From contig OX439039.1 in NCBI GenBank assembly GCA_949317995.1, positions 18,591,282 to 18,655,281 on the forward strand: a stretch of 64,000 nucleotides of DNA. Reading direction: 5' to 3'. How positions within the stretch are numbered: the first letter of the stretch is position 1; each line of letters begins with the position of its first letter. Under the pieces are notes generated by a model that was not told the origin of the DNA, searched no databases, and worked only from the letters and a program-made list of their open reading frames with translations. Both the position numbers and the translations under genes were made by a program. The DNA is from Acholoe squamosa. Lineage: Eukaryota; Annelida; Polychaeta; Phyllodocida; Polynoidae. Positions 24,830 through 37,900 of the stretch are shown here, piece after piece.

Positions 24830-25047
24830 TACTCACTTGAGTCTGGATCCAGACTCAGGCAATGTCGCCAAAATGAGTATAATTTGAGACTCAGCCTGAA
24901 CCCGGGGTGATACTCTGGCAGATCCTGAGGCTGATCCTGGGGTGATACTCTGGCTCTGCCTGAGTATCATCGCAGGGTCAGGTAGAGTCTTAAATGATAC
25001 TCATTTTGGCGACATTGCCTGAGTCTGGATCCAGACTCAAGTGAGTA
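24830..25047. mobile_element. 218-bp inverted-repeat element with nested palindrome
   Basis: Arms of about 50 bp (TACTCACTTGAGTCTGGATC... and its complement) are nearly perfect inverted repeats, extending more loosely to about 70 bp. Each arm holds a 20-bp perfect palindrome centred on GGATCC. The centre has direct copies of GGGTGATACTCTGGC. No ORF; likely a foldback MITE. Confidence 0.85.
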
Positions 25048-25366
25048 TTGATATTTCCTCAATGTGATGAAACAAAGAAACACTTTGTTCAAAATACCCA
25101 TGCAAGAATGTTCATGTCAGGTTTATTTTCATCTTACATATGCATAAACGCCATTGCCTTAGGGTAAATAACTTGAATTGGTTGAATAAATCAGTGACTT
25201 CAGAAATGAAAGGGAAGGCATTTAGGATCAATCACTGCATGGATCAAGCTGTAGATCCTTTCCCCAAACAAAACAAAAAGAATCTAAAGAGGTAGTCTTT
25301 AGTTCCCAATGATTGATAAAAACCTTTTCTCCATTTATCACAGAGGGTAAGTAGATGTGTTTCTAC

Positions 25367-25480
25367 CTTGTGTGCTGACAAGGTACAGGTTGTAACCTGG
25401 ATCAAATTTCCACCTCAGCTCAGATGCCCTCAGGGAGAGGGAGTAGGGCAGAGACCACCATGGCTGGCCACACCTTACCC
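25367..25480 (-). CDS. Candidate internal exon, unknown protein
   Basis: Minus strand: GCTTCTCAG acceptor, CACAAG|GTAGAA donor, 114 nt, phase 1 to 1. The frame reads VRCGQPWWSLPYSLSLRASE then LRWKFDPGYNLYLVSTQ, with G/C-rich third positions. Its entry phase exactly completes the codon left open by the exon at 25,576-25,765 across a 95-nt intron. Protein not recognised. Confidence 0.5.
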
Positions 25481-25575
25481 CTGAGAAGCATCCACGCCCA
25501 ACAACACCTATACAATATAGCATTCCTGGCGTATACATCAATGTGAAGGTATATTATGAAAGGACAAACATTTAC

Positions 25576-25765
25576 CCCTCCTATTATTGATTCCTAGATC
25601 ATCAAAAAGGTCATTGATCATCTCAAGCATAGAGTTGTATTTAACTTTAGTAATAACAATCGTCCTTGCTGTGTTGGTTTTGATGGATGGTATCAACCTC
25701 GGGTAACAACTCATCACGAGAAAAGACGTTTCCGACAAGTCATCAAAATGCACCATATGAAATGC
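25576..25765 (-). CDS. Candidate internal exon, unknown protein
   Basis: Minus strand: TTCATGTCATTGTTGTTTCAG-type acceptor and GGAGGG|GTAAAT donor bound 190 nt open in phase 0 to 1. It reads AFHMVHFDDLSETSFLVMSC, a basic stretch, then KVKYNSMLEMINDLFDDLGI. Composition is that of a folded protein. Upstream and downstream candidates (25,921-26,020 and 25,367-25,480) are phase-compatible. No family recognised. Confidence 0.5.
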
Positions 25766-25920
25766 CTGAAACAACAATGACATGAAGGCATCTTTATATA
25801 TATCCTCATACAAAAAAAGTTATCATCATAATCACACGAGTATCAAGTATAGTCTTTTCAACAGTTATACTAGTCTCAAATCACTTAGACGTCTCCCGGT
25901 TTTAACAGTAGTCACTATAC

Positions 25921-26020
25921 GACTCTGTATTGTTGCATCATATCTTCAGGTAGATTGAATTTGACTCCATAGTGTAAAGCTGTAGGCAATGCCTGTGTAG
26001 ACCCAGTGGGCGTGGGATGC
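25921..26020 (-). CDS. Candidate internal exon, unknown protein
   Basis: Minus strand: TATCCCTGTCTGACAG acceptor, weaker GTC|GTATAG donor, 100 nt, phase 2 to 0. It reads HPTPTGSTQALPTALHYGVK then FNLPEDMMQQYRV. The exit phase matches the next candidate exon (155-nt intron). If the donor is not used, an in-frame TAG follows at once and this would be a terminal exon. Other frames are also open for part of the block. Confidence 0.38.
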
Positions 26021-26137
26021 CTGTCAGACAGGGATATAATATATGAAGACACTGACAGTAAAGTAACGAGCTCTCAGCTACAAGATTACAGAGGGTTCAG
26101 GACAAACAAATACCACAGGAAAACAATAAAACCTTAC

Positions 26138-26207
26138 CCACACACTTATACCCATGCATGTACTTGAATCGTTTGCATTGTGGTTTGTAATTAGGTTTGC
26201 ATTCCAT
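26138..26207 (-). CDS. Candidate first coding exon, Cys/Lys-rich
   Basis: Minus-strand ATG at 26,207, with an in-frame TAA further upstream, then 23 codons (MECKPNYKPQCKRFKYMHGY...) and a strong GTGTGG|GTAAGG donor. Its exit phase does not fit the next candidate exon in the preferred frame, so linkage is unproven. Confidence 0.25.
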
Positions 26208-27230
26208 GTAGGCAATATAAGATTGATAGCATTGGTATTGTTGGTATTATCCTAATTTCATAATTATAATCAAGAATGGTAGAAAACTTCTTGATATCAT
26301 AAACAGTGCCAGAGACAGGTCTTATCAGTGTACATACATACAGATTTTTGGGGAGCAAATTTGAATAGCTTTATCACTACTTACCCCAGTGGAAAAGATA
26401 CACAGCTAGGCTAGTCTTGTCTACAGGTTGTGTGGACGGTTAGTTTGGCCTGGATTGACAAGGTATGGAGGAGGAGAAGCAAAGGCTGGCGTGGTCAGAA
26501 TTCTCCAGGTGGTCACACAGCTGTACCTTCAGGCTAAGCAGGATGTGCGGAATTAAGGAGAGATGGTCAAGCTGTTATATAGACTGCAAATCTTAGATAG
26601 CTATACATGTATATGATTAAGACGCGGGCCAGTAACAGTTGGGTGTCTTGAAGGTACATATAGTTTATTTTCAACTCCACAAGAAGGTGACAGACCATTT
26701 TCCTTTGAATGTTTAATGTAGCAAATTGAGAAAAAGGTCAAAAATTAGGTGATGGAGAATTCAATATAGCATGTACATACTGAAAATAAATCATCAATGA
26801 AAGAGGGCGCCATATATGAATCAGGAGTTTCTTATGAGCCAGCAGATGGTATATTACACTTCATACATGCAATAATATATGCTACAGGCAGTGCACAGAA
26901 ATATAACAGTAGAGACATGTGATGAGACAGGTTGGTTAGCTGTGTCTACAGCCTCCAGGGCCAGTGAGGGGTTGTGTCAGTCTGGGCCGACGGGGCGTGG
27001 AGCCTGGAGGCAGTAGGGAGGGAGGAGGGTTAACGTGGTCAGCATTCTCCAGGTAATGTTACTGCCTCCGGGCACCAGGTGTGTCCGTCCTCCGGCTCTC
27101 TCACTCAGTGTCTGCGTACCGTGAGGAGTTGTTACTTAATTGACAGCCAGACGATGCTGTTGGGAAGTGCAAAGGGCAGAAGCGAATCGGCGCCATTTTG
27201 GGAAGTTTTTTTTCTTTTTAAGTTAAGGAT

Positions 27231-27234
<4 letters not shown>

Positions 27235-27284
<50 letters not shown>
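27235..27284. repeat. TC microsatellite
   Basis: About 25 TC units. Confidence 0.97.
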
Positions 27285-27287
<3 letters not shown>

Positions 27288-27581
27288 GTGCAGTACCTTA
27301 TGATATAGCCCTTTAAGGACCATAGGATGCTTTGAGGCATAATGTCTTTTTGTCCCTGTTCTGTCTTTATCATTTAAGATGTGATAGTAACAGAAACGGT
27401 GAAAAGGAACTGAGCACATGCACATGAACTATCAACAAAATGTAAAATGAATCATGCTTCAGGAAACCTACAGAACCTATTAGCCCCATAAGGGTCTCTA
27501 TGATGCATCAATACACAAAATGTTCTCTGGAGAGGTTGTTAGAAATTAACACAACAATGCCAGAAGGGGTCCATCACCCAG

Positions 27582-27810
27582 CCCCAATGCCTCAATGTGG
27601 CCATGTACAGCTGTCTCCAACTGATCACCTCCCTACGGGCCGTCACAGAGTCCAACAAGCCACCCACCCTGTGTCTACATTTACCTCCACCTACCTCCCC
27701 CCTGACATACCTTTACTTCTACCCCAACATACACATACAGACACCTCCCGTGCCGATCAGTGGCTACATCAAATACGTGGGAGGAGATCCTGAGTTCCAG
27801 GCAGCCCTCG
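27582..27810 (+). CDS. Candidate internal exon, 76 codons, unknown protein
   Basis: A CCATCACCCAG acceptor and a CTCG|GTAAAT donor bound 229 nt open in phase 0 to 1. About 70 percent of codons end in G or C, well above the surrounding DNA, which is the clearest coding signal in the host part. It reads PQCLNVAMYSCLQLITSLRA, a Pro-rich LCLHLPPPTSPL segment, then FYPNIHIQTPPVPISGYIKY and VGGDPEFQAAL. The exit phase fits a 38-nt candidate exon 265 nt downstream. Not recognised. Confidence 0.6.
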
Positions 27811-28075
27811 GTAAATTAGAAATACCTGGTTGACACCACCAGCCCTACCTCTACCACCAACCACCACCACCCCGTGATCCACCACAGCCCTGTCCTTCAC
27901 ATCTCCATCCCGCCCCCTGGTTTACCTCCTGTAGCCTGAGGCTACTGCCACAGCTGACCCTCCCCCTCACACCTTCTGACAACATAGGTGGGGTGGGGGC
28001 CTGGAGGCTGGCTGATGGTGAGGGGTGAAAGGGCACTGATCCAAGTCTATGTCAATTGAATGTCTCTATGTCCAG

Positions 28076-28113
28076 AGTTAAGGTTGCCCCTACAAGGCAG
28101 TATAGAACTACAG
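28076..28113 (+). CDS. Candidate small exon following the 27.6-kb exon
   Basis: Acceptor TCTCTATGTCCAG, donor CTACAG|GTGTAA, 38 nt. Entry phase completes the codon left by the 27,582-27,810 exon and reads LRLPLQGSIELQ, exit phase 0. Supported mainly by phase continuity. Confidence 0.35.
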
Positions 28114-28893
28114 GTGTAAATATATACAGAGTATTTTAGAATCACTAGTGTTCATGTACACGGACTAGTTTTGTATAGTAGGGGATATGGATAGGTCAGC
28201 ATGAGGGTTTAATGTCCTTGACAAAGTCGCCAGGCAAAACCAGGTGCCTAGGTAACCTGAGTCTGAAGTATGGATAATTTATAAGACCAGAGAGTTACTC
28301 GCTGGACTTACATTAATCCATCAAGCTAACACAAGATCATAATGAATGCAAAATATTATTCTGCCTTGAAAGGGTAAAGGTCCCTTCTGTGGTGGCGTGC
28401 ATCTCCTCAGGACAGCCACAGGACCGAAAGGTAATGTTAATGTTATTAGTACCAGGGGACTGTAGGTATGGGCAGGAGGGAAGGGACACCTGTACTCAGG
28501 TTACAGCCAGGTGAGAGACAGGTGAGGGTTAGGAGGGATGAGACAGGGGACCGGTCCTCCTCTAGGTGATGTACACCAGGAGGCTGGGTGATAAATGCTG
28601 GCCAGGTGTAGACAGGAGAGACCTGGACTCTGACCCTGGTCACGACACTCAGATAGGGTTACACCAGGGTAGGACGGATGGAGACAGGGGCTGTTAGGGT
28701 TAAGGATCTGTATTTTGTTGTTTTTGTTCTTGACATGAGGGCGATTGAAATGTTGAAAGTCGAGATGATGGGCTAGGGATAATGATGTGTTTTGGCGCTA
28801 CCTCTGGAATAGCTTCTTACCTAATGGAATTCAATCTGATTATCTTTTCTGAAATAATCATATTCCCCCTATTGCAGCCCTTCTAGAGATAAT

Positions 28894-28953
28894 TGCTGGA
28901 GGGCATTTCTCAATACTGTTATGTAGCATTATTGGGAAATGCCCTCCTGAGCA
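28894..28953. ncRNA. MicroRNA-precursor-like hairpin
   Basis: The arm TGCTGGAGGGCATTTCTCAA pairs with TTGGGAAATGCCCTCC and AGCA through about 22 base pairs, with one T-G wobble and a 2-nt bulge. The loop is 14 nt. Size and shape suit a miRNA precursor on either strand; an inverted-repeat relic is the alternative. Confidence 0.35.
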
Positions 28954-31900
28954 TATCGAGAATAGTCCTCGTTGCACGCTGGTATTTCACGGTTTTATAC
29001 GTGTATCACATTATAACTTTAGCTCTCCTTGGAGGATCAACGCACATCTTTATATGCCCCAACCTATATATCCATGTGATAAACATGTGTTATTCGTGGC
29101 ATGTCGCTGAAGCAACATGGTCAATGTATTTCCTTTTATCTCATAATTTCATGCCAAATAACTAGTTGATGTGGAGGGATGTCTTTTACCGGTGACTTAT
29201 TGCCCACCCATGGAGATGGGAATGTAGCTGGACCAGCTATAAAATTTCAATACCGCCGGAACATTTAGATCATCACATAAATCATAGACATGTATCACTA
29301 GCAAAATGCACTAGGGAATATATCAGATGACTCATGAACATCTACTTGTAATCCCTAATATAACAACTTATGTCCCTCACTAAACCTTATATTCCCACGG
29401 GAAATATGTTTCCCGCTTACCCATATTATTCAGGTTCAAGAAGTACAACGTCTAACATGAATAATATCATTGCAAAGAAACAATTGAATAAAGAATTTAT
29501 GAATTATTCCTTTATTGTGTAGTTTCTATTATGTGTAAATGAAAAATTGCTGGTTTCATTTCGTCCAACCTAGGCATATATACACTCCTCGTTTAAGTGG
29601 ACAGTGTGAGACCATGGTGCTCGATCTTTTGTATATTTAAGATTTATGTTAGAACTTCTTATCTAATTTTGCCTCATACATTCCTCTTTCAGCAACAGAC
29701 AAGTGCTGACACATAGCTACACACTAAGGTCTATAGTCTTACATGCGGATTTAAGTATTGTAACAGACACCTTTGTGGATCTCTAACATCGTTGGAGCAT
29801 GTCCAGACTGACACCCACTACACACAGAATGATACAGGGCCTCCAGGCTTGTCAATGACAACACACACTACAGTAGTCTTTGCGGGGTAGGTAAAAAGAT
29901 GTTGTCTGTGAGTGTTTGGTTACAGGAGACGTTGGTGAGTGTGAACATGATCTGCTGCCACTCACAATAATGCCATCCTGTTACATACTTTAACCTACTC
30001 TCAGATACTGTGTTTGTCAGTGAGGAAACGGTTATTGTTTAACCATTTAGGGATGTATCTATAAGGTTATAATGCGCTTTAGTTGCCTCATTTCTTTTGA
30101 TAATCTAAGAGTGCAGGTCCTGGTGAATCCTCTCATAAGGGTGACCTACATGCAGTACCCTCTATTATAATTACAGATTAGTGTTACTTAACAGACTGAT
30201 TAACGCCATTATTAACAAAACTTGGGATCTAATTAACTCATGGATCTTCCAGTAGCACAGGAGATACAAAGAGTGTCACACTGTGGTTGAGGTATGTTAC
30301 ACATCTCTGACACCTGTTGTAGAACCTTCACTTCAGCCTTCACTCAAGGATGCTCTGACAGAGATATATCTGTACCATACACAAGAGTTTAACCCCTCAA
30401 ATTCAGCATGGTGCTTCAAGGCTTCGTGTTTGTCTCTATTTCACAAATGACATCCTTTCCAGCAACTCACCAGCATATTGAACTCAGGCATTATATTGGA
30501 CTTACAGGTCTGCCACATCCGAAATGCAGAGCTGAGCGGTACTCTAGCATCACAATTGAACATAAATCACTCAAAACCTTAGGACTGCCGTCTTATAAAA
30601 GGGTAAAAAGATATCACGATGGCAGCAGAGTGGAACCCAGTCTGTCTTTGTCCCATCCAGAGTATGTCTTTGTTTCTAAAGTTTGTGCAAACAAATCTCT
30701 GTTTTGTTACAGAGGAGACTATGTGTGGCCTTCTGCTGTGAAGTTTTTGAGCGATAATAAGTGTGTTGGCAGGGAAAGGAGAGGGACCAGTAGTGTCCTG
30801 AACAGCTGACAGTTTCCATCATTCTGTGGCAGCTGAAGTATTCCTACCTATTGCCCCTGGCACGGTGGTAGATTCCTGCAGTGATTCGTAGGTCCATGGG
30901 TTGTGAATAGTGCTTGATGCAGAATATACCCTAGTCGTGAAGGTGTCTACAATGTACGATAATAGTTTAAGAAGTTCAAGTTCAAAATATTGAACTTATA
31001 AATGTTAACTGTCTGTGTCTTATCATTAAAGATGTCCCAACCGGAGCTCCTGCTGGGGGTCATTTCTTAGCGTGCTACAACTGCTGCTCTTGAAATCATA
31101 GTGGGAGCCAATCGTAAGTGCCAATCATACAGAGCAGTCGCAGATCATAAACGTACAATTCCCCAAATTCTTCCAGAGAGTATCAAGTCATAGTTGCTTT
31201 ATGCAGTCGTAGCACCTTAACTGTCACTGATGCCCTTTCTTCCTCTCTTTCTATGCCGACCCTTACCTCTCCCTCAAACGTATACCTCTTTGTACAGTCT
31301 TCTTTGCCCACATTGTCCGCTCATATCTCATCTTTCAGTTCATTGTTATGTTTAAGTCATATCTCATCTTAACCATTGCAACAAAGTTATGACATTATGA
31401 TTTATATTACCCACATCCATACAACAAGCCAATCCAGGGGGTCTTACAAGTCTCTTCTTGGGTTTCCCTCTGTCACTCACCGCGCAGGCGCCAACATGTG
31501 CTCATTTGCATATAAATGTCTAACATGAATACAAGAGCTCACCATAAATGGAGATAATGATAGGTGGAAGGGGTGGTGAGCAACAGCTGGAACAGCCTTA
31601 TTCAGGGCCTACCTGGACCCTGGGGCTGTCTAGGGGGCTGGGGAGGGGGAGGGCCACAGCATGGGGTTACAGACAACTGATAATTTCAGGAAACCTAGCA
31701 GAATGGTAACCCGGGGAGGCTTTATACAACTCTCTGGGAGGCATCAGTAGGAGCTATAGACGATAGAGCTTATTTTGTCTCCTTTCAGAATCATTCACTA
31801 TTTTTTTCTTCTTCTGTTCAGACTCAGCCCCGACAGTTTCATTGTGCGTCCAAACTCTGGATTTAACGACCCAGATGTATTGTGAGATCTATGGCTGCAG

Positions 31901-34900
31901 GGGAGGAAAGGGAAGTGTTTTTGTTAGAGTATACTATGGGGAGACCACAAAAACTGTCCACTGACCTTTAATCTAGATTTAATGAGGTGTGATGTGTAGG
32001 TAAGGTGTGAGTATGAGTCTATGGAGTCCAACTAGAAAATAACCTTATAGGTAAAATCATCTCATATTGAGATGCATTTGTTGTTGTTTGTATGCTACCT
32101 TCATTTTGGTTTCCAGAATGCTAAACACTACGCATGTCAATGTTTACTTCAGCAAAACATGGCCGTATAGATAAGATAAAAAGTCTTTTTGTTCAGATCT
32201 AATGTTACATAATTATTGTCTTCTCTATTGATAATCTGTTCTAATTTCCTTGAGGATGATAACTGAAATTAGGTACTAGAATTAGATGAAGACAAGTTTA
32301 GGACATATAAATTGAATTCAGCACAAAACAACCAGAGCACTATCCTTTGTAAATAGCGGATATGTATTAAACCGTTGATCAATACACTGTAGACCACTTC
32401 AGTCTCATCTGGAATTACTATAGTTTATTTCTTAACATACTACGAGTGTCCTTTCAAGTTGTGCCAAAATTGTCATAGAAATTACGCATCAGAACTGCCG
32501 TATAAAAGAACAGGGCTTTGCTATTATAGAAAAGACACTATGGCACCTAGAGGCATTCATAATAATGTGAAGTAATTTACATTGTGAAATGTCCTCCTGC
32601 ATGGATATAAGAACATATAAATAATCAGGGTGTCAATGGCAACTAAATTATCCCTACATTATGACACACTGTATGTGGATTTTCGGATACACCGTGTTGA
32701 GAGCAATGAATTCCATGATGGTGAAGGAAAGGAGTATATCACTTTTTGAACACCTTTTGGGTATTTTTATTGATGTGTGTATTGTGTTTCTTTCGCCACC
32801 CATCCTACTGTAAGCCTACATCCGGGTAGTAAAGGGGCGACCACCGTGACAGACAAGGGGCTGTCAACAAGTGGCAAGTGCCACATTCCTACTTTATTCA
32901 ATAAGTGGAAAGCCCCAATATATCATCTCCTCCACCCAGATGAACCTAAACACGACAGATATACAAATGACCAAACAATACAATCTAACTCCATATTACT
33001 TATCAGTTTTTCTGAGCACTTAGAGGCCTATTTGGAGTAGTAAGCCTACATCCAATTTAACAATTAAGGGACAATGGGTTATCATGCTCGATGCCCTCTT
33101 TTGGCATTCAGTCTAGGGGGACACCTCACATCCTTTCATATTTTATAACCTAGTTTATGATTATATTCTCGTCTATTATTGTATCTACAGCGGCATTTGA
33201 TGTGCTGTATATGAGGCTAATGACATAAAGCCGTACAAAGGCACCCCATCCCACCACAAAGACCCCCAAAGGTCACTCAGGCCAGCTTTGAGGACTGCAG
33301 GTATACGGATGACCTTAAGGGGAGCTTGACCTTCAGGGCATATGACCTCAGAAAGTCTACAACCTTTGGTACCCTCAGAGGGCCCCCTCTAATGTCCAGC
33401 TCCTTTTGTATGAGAGCTCTGACCACGGGAGGGCGCCACCAGCAGAGGGTCTATTATCTCTAACCCTTTAATGGAGAATTTAGACTGGCGAGTAACTCGC
33501 TGGTGCTACTGGTGCTTCCCTGATGGATCACTGCATTTATTCATCTGCCATAGGCCGGGCCTATAGGATTATTATCATAATTAACTGTGGCCTTAATTAC
33601 ATTAAGTGACCTACCCAAGGCTGTTGCCATGCATCATGGTATCTGATTAGGGTGGTAGCATGGACTGTGTTACCTTTAAGGGGTTAGGACCTAAGGGGTG
33701 TGAGAGTGGCCAATGAGGCACTTTGTAAGGACGGACAAATTCTGTCGCAGCTATCTGCAGACGGACAGAGCGTCTTCTGGGAGGCAACTGACTGGTAGAC
33801 AAGGGGAGGTGTGTATGTGTGTGTGTGTGGGGGGGGGGGTTCTAGAAGATGGATTCTATTGTGAACAGTGAGCAAAGGGATGCGATATAATTATATATTA
33901 CCAGAAAAGACTTTTCTTGACCGCGGATAATTTCAAATGATTTTGAAAAATAAATAGTTTCTTATTTCGGCCCTCTATTCCATTTCCTCACCTAAACATA
34001 GCACAATATATAAGGGGTTGATGTCAGGTTGAGGGCAGTCTGGGCACATCCGGGTCATCAGGGTGGAAGTACCATGGCCCTCCTGGGTGCCACCAAGGGT
34101 CGTAATGGCTAGGAAGGAAGCTGGAGGGCAGTGTAGCGTGGCTGTCTATAGAACAGCATTTTGTCCTAAAGGGTCTCTTGTGCATATTGTTACTACTGGT
34201 ATAAATGTTATACCTTATAGATGGAGCTCTTTTTTTCTGGACACGCATAGGTACAATATAATTAATTATCGATGCAGTGAAGCGTGTGCAAATTTGTGAT
34301 ATAGAAGTTCTCGACTGCCCACGGATCCTAGTGGCTTCCCCTTGAGGGCAATATTCCCAATGTTTATTATCATTGTTGGAAATGCACACTCCCACCGATA
34401 ATCATAGAAAAGTACCACGAAGGTTGTAAGCGGTATAGATGATACCATCAAAGAACATCAGCCATTCTCTGCCACACATGCATACTGCATAACAGTCAAC
34501 ACCAATCTATTCCTCTGGTTTCACCAACAACCTTATTATATTGGTCCCTATCCCTTCCCTACCCACACAAAACCTTTAACCCCAGGGGGCTTCCTTTCCA
34601 GATCTTTAGGCCAACACAATCACGGTCCTGCTCATTCCTAAACAGTATAATGGCAGGATCCAGGAAAGCAGTATTTTTAACCTTAAAGTTTGATAGCATG
34701 AATGCAAATGTTAATGGGTAGCCTGCTTCTGCTGCAATCAAGGACCAGGGCGGGAGATCAGTATAGGAAGCACCATCATTCTGCCTGTACAGGGTTAAGC
34801 TGACCCTAAGCCCGACCCCAAGGCGGCTTGCCTCCTCCAGGCACGTGTATGGTGTCACCACGTCCACACCACTTTGTCAACTCTGCTCCAAAAATACACG

Positions 34901-37900
34901 ACTTCCATCCCTCTTGGTGCTGTTGCTAACATATCTCTGCCACAACCTACCGGTCTACTATAATTAGAGGCTACCGCATTAACCCTTGTATAAGGCAGAC
35001 GAAGACGTTGTGAGACTACTGGAGAAATTTAAAAAACAACACCGACCCCAATATGTCCCACCCCCTTCTCCCTATACTACTTCGGAATTTAGGAAAACCT
35101 TTTGTGAGACATTAGATTAAACCTCCCCATCGACACCCCTCACATGTAAGTTTGTAAACCTCGTCTTATACGTGAGTCAGTATATTCCATTTTACCTAGG
35201 CTCAGGTCTCCCCCCCCCCCTTCCACAATAAGTATAGGCTTCATGCATGACAGGGGTATAGGTATAAAGAACAATAAAATGCATAGAGAGTTTCACCCTA
35301 ACCCGAAGGTTCAATGTAAAGCAGAGGAAGGTGGTAAAAGGGCAACGTGAACCTGGAGAAGCAATGTTAGCACTTGGGCCCCCAGGGACCCGGCCTGGAG
35401 GAGAGGGGAATGTGATCCACATGCTGTATAAGGGTGTGGGTGCAGCTCCATCCCCATGCTGCATGCAGCACACCACCTCCAGCACCCATACTATTAACCC
35501 TATTCGTGGAGCAAATATATTAATTGATGCTCTTTGTCGGTATGCTGCCTGAATATGGCCTTGGTAAATATTCAGATAACTGGGCACTGTTATATTCATA
35601 CATCACCCCGACACAGGAAAGGTATATCTGAGGGAAAGGTACAAAAGGGGATTGTGGTGAGTACAAGGGGGGAAATCAAAGAAACACTCGAGGAGGGGCG
35701 ACAGAAAGGGGCATGAAGGAATGAGGCAGAGAAGGGCATTAGATTTAGGAATGTGTTTCCCTAGATGGTTGTAAAACCATTATAGGGAGGCAAGGGTTGG
35801 CTTGCATTCTAAGTCTGATTAACATAAGCCTTGGTAATCAAGAGTATATCCAAGGGTAAATTGGTAGGCAAGGGGTGCACGAAGAAAACAGACTAGTAGG
35901 TTGGTGAGGACACCACTGTAGCTATGGCCGATATTGGTGCCACCAAATCTACAATACATAATGGTATACTATCATGTTTTTGGAGACTTTAGGGCAAAAG
36001 GGTTTGGGGACTTTCTTTAATCTAGATAGGACAAATCTAAAACGTGTCTTTCAAACATGGCATATGGATACAAGTAGATTTAATTATTTCATATCATAAC
36101 TTCGGTGCCAGTATTTTGGGTGCATGTCTATGATCTATACTATGAGGTAGTAGAACTTTTATTTCTTGCATTTCTTGAAGAGGACGGCGTTTGGAATCAG
36201 GGGGAGTCTGCAGGACTGCATGCACTCAGTCTGCTGATCAAGCTGCCTCGGTGGACATTCTAAGGAAATTACCCATTTGGCAGATACCTTAAAGGCAGTT
36301 GGGACTACTGGAGAGATTGCAACCTCGGTGCCGCTCCCCTGGCTGGATTAACCTCGGTATTTACAAGGCAATCAGGCGGAGTGAATCCCCTTCAGTTATC
36401 GGCGCCAACCAGCCCTTATCAAACCTCTCTCCACCACTCCTAAAGCCACAGTACCTTTTTACCTGCACCTGGAAAACAATTTAGGGCCTTTAATGACGAT
36501 GGAGACTTGGGGGTGCGTGGGCTGGGGGGAGGGAAGGAGTGTGGGGAATAAGGGACAGCAGCAGTGTGAGCAGAAAAGGGATACTGTGGCTGGGTCAGTT
36601 CTAGTACTGTGTATACACAGTATACACAGCCTTATAAGGTATCTTACATCTAAATGCCATGGCTATCTGTGCAATTTCTGTAAGTGCATGAATAATGTGG
36701 GTATATTTTATGTGTCGAGAAGGAACCATTTAAAATTAGGAGAAGAAAGAAGAAAAAAACACATGATGTGCAAAGCACTTTTGCACGGAAATACGTGGGA
36801 GTCCCCTCGAAGAGTGTTTTGAAGTAAAAAAAAAAAAAGACCATTACCAGCAAATTCCCTCCCTTCAGACTGGGTGGGTCTAGGGTTGCTGCCAGGGGGC
36901 CGGAAGTGCGTGACCTGGTCGCTGTGCTCAGTAAGAATGGAAACCCGAAGTGGATTTTTTCACCCGGCTGGTGAGGCTGGCTTAGGAAAGGCCCTTTTGG
37001 GTTTCCTCTGTATGTACTGCCAACTGTATGCCAAATATCAGGATTCTGCAATTAATGTTACATATTAAATGATTTCTATGGTAGTTAGTAAAGCCAGGTT
37101 TCATTTTGGATCTTTTAGCGCCTGGAGTTTGGTAGATTCCTCATCTGCTGACCAAATTGAAGAAATTCACCCTTTATCCCTATTTCAGGGCAATCATTTT
37201 TACATGATTCTGCTTACAAAGTAATGAGGTACATATCGCCGCCAATACCACTAATGGAAGACATGCTTTAAAGGTCTCCGATATAATGGATATAGACGTC
37301 GCCATGTTTACTACCGAGTTTACAAGTCCTCGGGGACCGATAAAACTGTATGCAGTATTGCCATCAAGGCTTGATGCCCAGAGACATACTCCAGGCCCTA
37401 TGATGCCAGCATGGACCACCTCTCTATCACTTACCGTATTCACCCATGTAACACAGAGTTCTGAATTAACAACTAGCATTGGTGATAAAATTCCACTGGT
37501 AATATAGCAAGCTTTAGGACGATCGATGGTATATAACATTATTATAAAGATTTAGTGGTTGCTTCTTGTCCATAGCCATAAGGTGGTAACACAGGGCCAA
37601 CGTTGGTTCTGAATTAGAAAGGAATCGAAATTGAAATACTCATGATGCATCAATACAGTACTGGTTAGGTGCTGCACTAATGATATTTGCAGCAAGCATG
37701 GGCGAATTCTGGACGATGTTGTTTCACCATATCAATACCAGGTGTAAAATGTATCTGGATTAAATGATTAACTAGCTGTTCTAACAGTACACTACGGTAA
37801 GAGTTAATCCAATCACGACTTGCAGTTACCACCATGCATGGTTGATGTGTCTGCTCCATAAAGTCCCCATCTCCTTCCTCACCTCATAAACACTTCTAAT

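Noticed and set aside
30408-30809. 133-codon plus-strand ORF
   Set aside because: Codon use is indistinguishable from the local background, no splice context and no recognisable motif.
37180-37539. 119-codon minus-strand ORF with an internal GTAAGTGAT donor
   Set aside because: No acceptor or homology; the donor would remove most of the frame. Left as unresolved.
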